From positions 248,001-312,000 of the forward strand of contig NZ_CP059472.1 of NCBI RefSeq assembly GCF_014041915.1: a DNA stretch of 64,000 nt. Direction: 5' to 3'. The notes beneath the pieces are model-generated. The model was not told the DNA's origin. It ran no database searches and saw only the letters and a program-made list of their open reading frames with translations. The DNA comes from Marnyiella aurantia (GTDB lineage Bacteria > Bacteroidota > Bacteroidia > Flavobacteriales > Weeksellaceae). This document shows positions 44,619 to 51,625 of the stretch, in pieces. How positions within the stretch are numbered: position 1 is the stretch's first letter; every line of letters begins with the position of its first letter. A program made the position numbers and the translations under genes.

Positions 44619-45740
44619 GTTGTCGCTTTTTGGAAATACATCTCCGACTTCAAAGAAAATTCAATCCTTCGCGAAATCCAGAAAGCAAAGGTCCGCTGCA
44701 GCATCAACTCCCTCCGGAACCTGCTGCACTCCGACTTCTGCGAAATGTACGATCCGTTCAAAGATTACTTCGAAAATTTGCCGGAATATACGGGTGATAA
44801 AGACCACATCGAAGAATTGGCCTTAACGATTACCACTACTAAACCCGACCTCTGGAAGGAATGTTTCAAAAAATGGTTTGTGGCGATGGTTGCCTGTGTT
44901 CTGGACGAAAAGCAAATCAACCAGGCCGTAATCGTCTTTTCAGGCAAACAGGGACTCGGAAAAACAACCTGGATAGAAAAACTAATGCCCCGGCAACTCA
45001 AACAGTATATCTTCTCTGGAACCGTAAACCCTAATAATAAAGACACTCTAATCCATTTGGCAGAATGCATGCTCATCAACCTGGACGAGCTCGAAAACCT
45101 TAACCGTACTGAAATCGGTTCCCTCAAAGAACTCATCACCAAAACCCATATCCGTATGAGAAAAGCCTACGGCCACAACAACGACAACATGCCACGCCGT
45201 GCCAGCTTCGCCGGCAGCGTAAATACTGCCCAGTTCCTTAACGACACCACCGGCTCCCGTCGCTTCCTCTGCTTCGAGCTCGAGCATATTGAATATCAGC
45301 ATCAAGTAGATATAAACCTGTGCTATGCTCAGGCATATAAACTCTACCAGAAAGGCTTCCGCCATTGGTTCAACCAGGAAGAAATCAAAGACATTAACGC
45401 GAACAACGAGCAGTACCAATTAATGAGCCCGGAAGAAGAACTGTTACTGACTTGGTTTGAACCTGCTACAAGAGAAACAGGAAACGCTTTCCTGAATGCT
45501 TCTCAAATTGGGGTCCGCCTGGCAACGGTTGCGAATATAAATGTGACAGACGGAACTGTCAATAAATTGGGCAAAGCATTAAAAAAACATGGCTTTACAC
45601 GAATAGTAAGAAATAAAAGCTACTTCTACGTCGTAAATGTTCTGGATGTTGATGAAGTAGACAGAAGAGCGCGGAAAAAAGAACATATTGAAACCGATAA
45701 TTCCGAGGTCGGAAAGTTGCCGTACAGATTTCCGAATTAA
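44619..45740 (+). pseudogene. VirE/VapE-family helicase-like gene, 5'-truncated
   Basis: An ATG at 44745 would give 331 residues with the P-loop FSGKQGLGKTTWIEKL, MLINLDELENLNRTEIGSLK and FAGSVNTAQFLNDTTGSRRF, the signature core of the virulence-associated E (PF05272-type) family. In the same frame, family-like sequence continues upstream (FWKYISDFKENS, REIQKAKVRCSINSLRN, LLHSDFCEMYDPFKD) back to 44619, just after a stop, with no start codon there. The N-terminal primase-like region is missing. It is therefore a truncated remnant of a mobile-island gene, perhaps still translated from 44745. Its 5' break abuts the receptor terminator. Confidence 0.8.
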
Positions 45741-45782
45741 TAATCATTTTCTTTAAAAGCAGCCATAAAATTTACAGCCTTT

Positions 45783-45815
45783 AAAAGCAGTGCCAAAAGC
45801 ACTGCTTTTCTTTAT
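45783..45815 (+). terminator. Terminator after the virE fragment
   Basis: AAAAGCAGTGC (45783-45793) pairs perfectly with GCACTGCTTTT (45799-45809) around CAAAA, then a T-rich tail follows. Confidence 0.9.
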
Positions 45816-46105
45816 TTTATGGCAGTAAGGGCAGTAACCACTTTTGGGCAAAAAACTTTTTTTTATTTTTTCTTGAAAAAAAACATATGAATAATACAAC
45901 TTCCGAAGCAAACTAAAACACCCATTTCATTGTGCTGCATTCCACTTCCTAAGATTAATAGGTAAATTTTTGAACTAAAAAATAAATATTTTCTTTTGCT
46001 AAAGTTTGCTTACGTCCTTACTCCCTTTTTACACTTCATTCTTTTTCATTAAATTGCGCTATTGCTATTTCTTAGTGATGAATCTTTATCAGTATATGTA
46101 AAAAT
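45816..46105. other. AT-rich gap before the BREX-like locus
   Basis: About 290 bp without a gene. It includes two near-identical GGCAGTAA/GGGCAGTAA words at about 45822-45840 and long A/T runs. It should hold the promoter of the brxF-like gene, but no good TAnnTTTG element with TTG was found. No tRNA or integrase is visible. Confidence 0.4.
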
Positions 46106-46507
46106 ATGAATTTAGGGCAACGATCAAGGAATAAGATTATTGTACTCACAGAAGAACCGGAAAACTTGATTTTTCTGGATCTCGGCGCTGCAATTTCCTT
46201 AGCATTACAAAATATTCAGGATAAAAAAGACATCTCAAACTTGGCACTTCACAAATTAGAGCTGCTCTTTAGTCAACACACCCTACAAATGGATGATCAG
46301 ACTTATTATTTAGCTTTGAAAAACATCGGGATACTTTTTGAGAAGGAGCTTAATCTCGATATACCTAAAATAGTGGATAGATTTTCACAAAACAATATAT
46401 TGTTCATAAAATGGGAAGGTATCATAGAAAAAGGCAATTTATTCTTCCTAACCAAAGAGAAAGGAATTAAACTAAACATCAATAACCTCAGTTATACCAC
46501 AATATGA
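46106..46507 (+). CDS. brxF: BrxF-like protein of a BREX type-3-like locus, P-loop apparently lost
   Basis: The 133-residue product sits in the brxF position, first in the locus, and its stop overlaps the ATPase start (ATGA). The C-terminal half (ALKNIGILFEKELNLDIPKI, FSQNNILFIKWEGIIEKGNL) follows the pattern I recall for BrxF small P-loop proteins, in which a hydrophobic Walker-B-like strand precedes an Ile-LeuPhe and a late WpG/WeG turn. The N-terminus IIVLTEEPENLIFLDLG stands where a Walker A would be, yet no GxxxxGK[ST] is present. It may be a divergent, non-ATP-binding form. Family assignment rests on position and pattern, not on a search. The gene is AT-rich. Confidence 0.5.
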   Translation: MNLGQRSRNKIIVLTEEPENLIFLDLGAAISLALQNIQDKKDISNLALHKLELLFSQHTLQMDDQTYYLALKNIGILFEKELNLDIPKIVDRFSQNNILFIKWEGIIEKGNLFFLTKEKGIKLNINNLSYTTI

Positions 46508-49500
46508 AATATAAGGACATTATAAGTTTTGAACCGATTACCGAAGTAGTTAAGTTTAGTAGGACTACAGATAGAGAATACCAGGAAGCACTGATCAAAT
46601 CATTCGTATTTTCAGATACTTTTAAAGATTATTTGGTACCGTTAATGGTCAGTAATCTCGATTTTAACGGCTCCAACGAAATATTTGGTCTTCAGGTAGT
46701 GGGTAATTACGGGACAGGTAAATCACATTTAATGTCATTGATTTCACTGATCGCTGAAGATGAAACCTTGCTAAATCTCGTAAGCGATGATGGTGTTAAA
46801 TCGAAAATACAACCCATTGCAGGAAAATTTAAGGTATTGCGTTTTGAATTGGGAAACAGGGAAAGTCTGTGGGATGTGATAACTTTTCAGTTAACAAATT
46901 ATCTTAAATCAGTGGGCGTTGATTTTTCTTTCGACGGCCACGGCCCAAAATCTTACTTTGAAAAACTCATGCTGATGATGGCTGAGTTTGAGGAGAAATA
47001 TCCGGATAAAGGTTTAATGTTGGTTATTGATGAGATGTTGGCTTACTTAAAAAGCCGGGGTACTGCGGATAAGCTGAGTGATGACTTAACCGTCCTCCAG
47101 GCGCTGGGTCAGGCATGTGACCGCTCAAAATTTAAATTTGTTTTTGGCGTCCAGGAAATGATTTATCATGCTCCTGAATTCCAGTTTGCCTCTGAAATGT
47201 TGCGCAAAGTAAAAGACAGATACAAGGACATAAAAATCACAAAAGATGACGTAGCTTTCATTGTTAAAAACAGGCTTCTCCGTAAAGATGAGCATCAGAA
47301 ACAAATGGTAAAGGATCACTTGGATCCCTTTCTCAAGCTTTTTACCGATATGCATGCAAGGACGCAGGACTATATTGAGCTGTTCCCGGTTCATCCCACA
47401 TACTTTGAGAATTTTGAAAAGATTAAGATTGCAAAAAGTCAGCGCGAGATTCTGAAAACTTTATCCGGTCAGTTCGAGGAAATATTGGAGATGGAAATTC
47501 CCAAAGACAATCCAGGCATACTGACTTATGACAGGTATTGGGAGGATATGCAGAAGGATCAGTCCTTAATGTCGGAACCTGATATCAGAAAAGTAAAAGA
47601 AATAACAGATACAGTAAGAGATAAAATTGACACCTACTTTACCGGTGCAAGGGCATCGAAAATCGAAGTGGCAAAAAGGATTACAAATGCATGTGCAATT
47701 AAGGTGCTGCAGCAGGAGCTTCAGAAGCAGAACGGCACAAATGCAGAGCATCTAGTCGACGATTTATGCTTAACGGACAAATTGGCTTCAGACAGGGATT
47801 TTCTTATTGATGTAATTGATACAGCCGCACAACAGATTATCACTGCCACTTCTGGCCAGTATTTCGATAAGAATGCGGATAATGCCGAATACCACTTAAG
47901 GATTGAAGGAGGAATCAATTTTGACCAGAAAATTAAAGACTATGCCGCGACGATGGCAGATGCTCAGAAAGATGAATACTTCTTTAAATTCCTTGAAATT
48001 AATCTTCCTTTAGACTATGACACCTACCGTACAGGTTTCCGTATTTGGGAGCACACCGTAGAGTGGAAATCACACAAAACCTACCGCGAAGGATATATCT
48101 TCTTTGGAAATCCAAATGAGAAATCGACAACGCATCCGCGGCAGCATTTCTACATGTATTTCATGCCAATATTTGATGCTCAGAAGAAACTTCGGAATCA
48201 TGATGAGGACGAAGTATATTTTATTTTCGATAACCTTTCTGCGGAGTTTAAAAATGCAGTGACGCTCTACGGGGCGGCCCTGTCATTGGAAGTAAGGGCA
48301 GACAGTTCCCAGAAACCAATCTATCGGCAGAAAATTGATGAACTGAACAAGAAAGCCCGTGATCTCTTCAATCAGGAATATGTTCAGATCACCAGTGTAG
48401 ACTATATGGGAAAAGAGCTTCCCTTGAGTGGCTACCCCTTACCAGGGGCAGGGGCTTCAAAAGAACAGGTCTTTTCCGAAGTGGCTTCATTGGTCTTTGA
48501 GGAATGGTTTGATAATGAAAGACCGGATTATCCAAAATTTACCCAGCTAAATACACCCGTTACTAAAGACAATTACATACGGCTGGTAAAACAGGCGCTG
48601 CTTAAAATTGCAAATCCAGAGCAGTCAAACCGTGATGGCGAGGGGATCCTGTCGGGCTTAGGATTATGGATTCCCGGAATGCTCAGTTACGACAATTCAC
48701 CCTATGCACAGAGTCTGTTGCAGATGCTCAGGGCGAAAGGTGATGGTATGGTCCTCAACAAAGACGAAATGATGGAGTTCGTAGAACGAAGCAATAACTT
48801 GTGGCTCACCAAAGATTACCACATCGAAGCGGAACTGCAGTTCGTAGTGATGAGTGCATTGGCCGCACTGGGTGAAATTGAAATTACACTCAATTCCGGA
48901 AAAAGCATCAATTCAACAAACCTTAGTGATCTCAAAGATTTGCTTCCTCAGGATTTCTATTCGTTTACTCATATCAAACAGCCCAAAGGGCTCAATCTGG
49001 CAGCACTGAAACTCTTGTTCACCAATCTCCTCGGCAGGGATTTGAGTGCCCATCTTAAGGATCCTTCCACGTACACGGCATTGGTCGGCTCCGCAACCGA
49101 CTGGGCAAAACGCACCGTTTCTTTATTAAGTAAAATTCAGGGGGGATATATGTTCAAGGGGATTGAAATTATTTCTCCCCTCCAGGCTTCGGATTACCGG
49201 ATTCACTTCACCGCGTTCTCCGGCCTCTGTGACAAACTCGCTGGCTATACATCTGAAGCAAAAATTAAAAACTTTGCCTATACAGTAGAGGACTTAAACA
49301 GACTCCTCCCGGTAAAAACCACGGTGGAATCCTTGGAGAATCAGCTGGCAGAACTCGGCCTCCTGAACGAAGATCTTTCTTATCTGCAGCAGGCGCGCCA
49401 ATATGTCACGGATCCCGAATTTAAAGCAAAAATAGACCATACGGTTGCGCAGCTTCCTGCGGTAGTAGAATCCGGCAGTAAAAAAGAAATGGAAAAGTTC

Positions 49501-50163
49501 AGGAGTGAACTCAGTAAATTAAAAAATGAATATGCAGAATGGTACCTGTCGCTGTATCTCAAATACAGGATAAGCGAACGTGATGATACGCAGAAACAGG
49601 CACTCCTGAATTCTGAGAATCTTGCAGTGTGCACAATTCTTAAGGATGCAGATTTTCTTTCCGCGGGTCAGTATTATGCCTGGAACACAAGCATGCACCA
49701 GCTGAAAGTGGCGGACACCAAAGTTAATAAAGCCGCTGTACTTGCTGTGCCATACCAGGATTTCAACCCTCTGGAATACACCGGCGGACAGGTAATTTCC
49801 GTCGAATCAATGAAACACCAGCTTTCAGAGATCCTTACACAATGGACAGATGTCCTGTTGGAAACAATGGAGGATCCAATGGTAAAAAGAAAATTCAGCC
49901 TCTTGGATCAGGACGATCGGGAATTGCTGGCAGATTTCCAGTCAGGGAAAACCAAACTGTCAAAAGACAATGCATTACAGATAAGAAATGCAGTAATGGA
50001 TCTCCACAAAGGACTGGAAAAAGTGGAACTGGATTTTGAAGCGATTAAAAATACCTTCAACAGACCACTTACTCCGGATGACGCAGTACAGGTATTCAAA
50101 GAATACATAGACGTAATCACAAAGGGAAAGGAACGCGAGAAGATCCGCATTATCCTGAAATAG
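46504..50163 (+). CDS. brxC: BrxC/PglY-like P-loop ATPase (DUF6079 type) of BREX
   Basis: The 1219-residue protein is the large AAA-like ATPase of the locus. Walker A is GNYGTGKS at 67-74 and Walker B is LMLVIDEM at 171-178; FKFVFGVQEMIYHAPEFQF follows, as in the family core. The remaining 900 residues are mostly helical with several coiled-coil-like stretches (EKFRSELSKLKNEYAEWY). In BREX systems this subunit is essential for defence and for host methylation, probably by moving or remodelling the complex on DNA. It overlaps brxF by 4 bp. The last codons lie 26 bp before an inserted toxin-antitoxin-chaperone set rather than directly before pglX. Confidence 0.82.
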   Translation: MKYKDIISFEPITEVVKFSRTTDREYQEALIKSFVFSDTFKDYLVPLMVSNLDFNGSNEIFGLQVVGNYGTGKSHLMSLISLIAEDETLLNLVSDDGVKSKIQPIAGKFKVLRFELGNRESLWDVITFQLTNYLKSVGVDFSFDGHGPKSYFEKLMLMMAEFEEKYPDKGLMLVIDEMLAYLKSRGTADKLSDDLTVLQALGQACDRSKFKFVFGVQEMIYHAPEFQFASEMLRKVKDRYKDIKITKDDVAFIVKNRLLRKDEHQKQMVKDHLDPFLKLFTDMHARTQDYIELFPVHPTYFENFEKIKIAKSQREILKTLSGQFEEILEMEIPKDNPGILTYDRYWEDMQKDQSLMSEPDIRKVKEITDTVRDKIDTYFTGARASKIEVAKRITNACAIKVLQQELQKQNGTNAEHLVDDLCLTDKLASDRDFLIDVIDTAAQQIITATSGQYFDKNADNAEYHLRIEGGINFDQKIKDYAATMADAQKDEYFFKFLEINLPLDYDTYRTGFRIWEHTVEWKSHKTYREGYIFFGNPNEKSTTHPRQHFYMYFMPIFDAQKKLRNHDEDEVYFIFDNLSAEFKNAVTLYGAALSLEVRADSSQKPIYRQKIDELNKKARDLFNQEYVQITSVDYMGKELPLSGYPLPGAGASKEQVFSEVASLVFEEWFDNERPDYPKFTQLNTPVTKDNYIRLVKQALLKIANPEQSNRDGEGILSGLGLWIPGMLSYDNSPYAQSLLQMLRAKGDGMVLNKDEMMEFVERSNNLWLTKDYHIEAELQFVVMSALAALGEIEITLNSGKSINSTNLSDLKDLLPQDFYSFTHIKQPKGLNLAALKLLFTNLLGRDLSAHLKDPSTYTALVGSATDWAKRTVSLLSKIQGGYMFKGIEIISPLQASDYRIHFTAFSGLCDKLAGYTSEAKIKNFAYTVEDLNRLLPVKTTVESLENQLAELGLLNEDLSYLQQARQYVTDPEFKAKIDHTVAQLPAVVESGSKKEMEKFRSELSKLKNEYAEWYLSLYLKYRISERDDTQKQALLNSENLAVCTILKDADFLSAGQYYAWNTSMHQLKVADTKVNKAAVLAVPYQDFNPLEYTGGQVISVESMKHQLSEILTQWTDVLLETMEDPMVKRKFSLLDQDDRELLADFQSGKTKLSKDNALQIRNAVMDLHKGLEKVELDFEAIKNTFNRPLTPDDAVQVFKEYIDVITKGKEREKIRIILK

Positions 50164-50189
50164 CTTACCTATATAAAATTAACTTAAAA

Positions 50190-50732
50190 GTGAATAACTT
50201 TGCAGAAATAATTGAGGTTCAAAGGTTTCGAAAAGTCATCTTTTACACACTGTCAATAAATGGCGGGGACCCTTTATTTATACAGTTTAGAGACACACAT
50301 AATGTAAAAAATAAAGAAAAATTTAGTCACATTTTTAGCTGGATTAAATTAATTGGTAATAAATACGGCGCAGATACCCAATATTTTAGAAACGAGGCTA
50401 AGACAGCTGATGCTGGCGCCTTACCTCCCAAAGGCGTTGATAGAGAGCCCGGCTATGTAGAGTACAATGAAGAAGCAGAAACTTATGAGAATAAACCCAA
50501 TAATTTAAGATTGTATTGCCTGAGAGCAAATAGATCGGTAGTGTTTCTTTTTAATGGTGATATTAAATTAGCGGATAAGGCTAAGGACTGTGATAACGTA
50601 AGAGGCCATTTCAAATTGGCCAATAAATTGTCTGAATTAATTAATAATGCGTTCCGGGAAAAAAACATTCGTTGGATAAATGATGATGCTGAAATTGAAG
50701 TCGACGATGATTTTTTATTGGAATGGGAATAA
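50190..50732 (+). CDS. Putative RelE/HigB-like toxin of a toxin-antitoxin-chaperone set
   Basis: GTG at 50190 starts a 180-residue AT-rich gene. The product has an N-terminal RFRKVIFYTLSINGGDPLF strand pair, IFSWIKLIGNKYGADTQYFR in the middle, and NLRLYCLRANRSVVFLFNGD at about 105-123. This last hairpin is where RelE/HigB-type toxins carry the LRI-Y-R and I-L-F strands. Helices follow (FKLANKLSELINNAFREK). An XRE antitoxin and a SecB-like chaperone gene follow directly. No ADP-ribosyltransferase motif is recognised. The toxin label is inferred mainly from context; a divergent defence effector is the alternative. Confidence 0.5.
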   Translation: MNNFAEIIEVQRFRKVIFYTLSINGGDPLFIQFRDTHNVKNKEKFSHIFSWIKLIGNKYGADTQYFRNEAKTADAGALPPKGVDREPGYVEYNEEAETYENKPNNLRLYCLRANRSVVFLFNGDIKLADKAKDCDNVRGHFKLANKLSELINNAFREKNIRWINDDAEIEVDDDFLLEWE

Positions 50733-50740
50733 AATATAAT

Positions 50741-51127
50741 ATGAAAAAGTTAGGAACTCCAATTACAGATTGGTTAGATAAATATGGCGACCCGGAAATT
50801 GAAAAATTCATAGATAAGAACCTGCAGGTAACCGAAAAAGTCCGCCTTGCCCTCGAAGCAAAAGGATGGAAAGCTGCAGATCTTGCAGCCGCTATGGGAA
50901 AATCCCCCTCCGAAGTATCCAAATGGCTGACAGGCATGCACAATCTAACCCTAAAAAGCATCGTGAAGATGGAAACCGCTTTAGGGATAGAACTCATTCA
51001 TACAGAGGCGGTGAAGGAATACGAATATGTATTTCTCGGGGCAGTGACGGGTACTCAGGAACATATCGCAAAAGCCCAGGCCTATAAAGAGAGTGTGCAG
51101 AGCGAAGTCTACGAAATTGCATTATAA
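50741..51127 (+). CDS. XRE-family helix-turn-helix protein, HigA-like antitoxin
   Basis: The 128-residue protein starts MKKLGTPITDWLDKYGDPEI. The lambda-repressor-type HTH lies at about 33-85 (VRLALEAKGWKAADLAAAMG then SPSEVSKWLTG and LTLKSIVKMETALGIEL). A C-terminal tail follows (TGTQEHIAKAQAYKES), the place where chaperone-addicted antitoxins carry their SecB-binding tail. An ATG at 50723 would add six residues and overlap the toxin gene by 10 bp. The gene is far less AT-rich than the toxin gene. It probably binds the toxin and represses the module. Confidence 0.78.
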   Translation: MKKLGTPITDWLDKYGDPEIEKFIDKNLQVTEKVRLALEAKGWKAADLAAAMGKSPSEVSKWLTGMHNLTLKSIVKMETALGIELIHTEAVKEYEYVFLGAVTGTQEHIAKAQAYKESVQSEVYEIAL

Positions 51128-51129
51128 AC

Positions 51130-51564
51130 ATGGAAAAAAAACAGCCGCAGATCGTTGCTGAAGAAATACACCTGCTCCTTGTGGACACCACAGAGTTCAG
51201 ACTGAACGCAGAGGAATTTCGCAATACAGAAAAGCGCTTGCTCGAAGTAGCCCACAAACTGGCGTATAATCTGAAAGACGAAAAACTGAAGATTGAACTC
51301 GCATTGTCCTTTAAAGATGAAGCGGGTAACGAATTGCTTTTCCTCACCACAGATTATCATTTCCGCGTCGAAAAGCTGGAACAGTTTTACGACCTGAAAG
51401 AAGATGGAACCCCCATCTTCAAAGCGATGATCCTGGCAACAGTCCTTGGGATTGCTTTATCCACTTCACGCGGGATTCTCCTCGAGAAAATGAACGCTGC
51501 AAAGCTGCCTAATATTATCATTCCCGTGGTCTCCCCAGTGAAACTGCTGAAGCAGAAACCGTAA
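51130..51564 (+). CDS. SecB-like chaperone of a TAC-type module
   Basis: The 144-residue product starts 2 bp after the antitoxin gene. Alternating strands (EEIHLLLVDTTEFRLNAEEF, KIELALSFKDEAGNELLFLT, DYHFRVEKLEQFYDL) precede a long helix (FKAMILATVLGIALSTSRGI) and the tail AKLPNIIIPVVSPVKLL. This matches the SecB order of four strands, one helix and the closing LP-x-L-P-P-x-F/x-L motif. SecB-like chaperones next to HigBA pairs form toxin-antitoxin-chaperone systems, several of which defend against phage. Assignment is by fold pattern and position. A terminator follows. Confidence 0.62.
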   Translation: MEKKQPQIVAEEIHLLLVDTTEFRLNAEEFRNTEKRLLEVAHKLAYNLKDEKLKIELALSFKDEAGNELLFLTTDYHFRVEKLEQFYDLKEDGTPIFKAMILATVLGIALSTSRGILLEKMNAAKLPNIIIPVVSPVKLLKQKP

Positions 51565-51582
51565 AGAAACAACAGATCACAG

Positions 51583-51608
51583 ATCCGGTTCCAAAGCCGG
51601 ATTTTTTA
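51583..51608 (+). terminator. Terminator between the TAC-like module and pglX
   Basis: ATCCGG at 51583-51588 pairs with CCGGAT at 51597-51602, extended by a T-G wobble, with six T after it. It would separate brxF-brxC-TAC transcription from pglX. Confidence 0.75.
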
Positions 51609-51625
51609 TATTTAAAAAAATAGCC

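Noticed and set aside
44602-44826. 74-residue plus-strand ORF before the virE fragment
   Set aside because: It is out of frame with the virE homology, which continues in another frame through the same bases.
44600-46105. tRNA attachment site or integrase at the island edge
   Set aside because: No cloverleaf, tRNA end or integrase frame could be found in this stretch.
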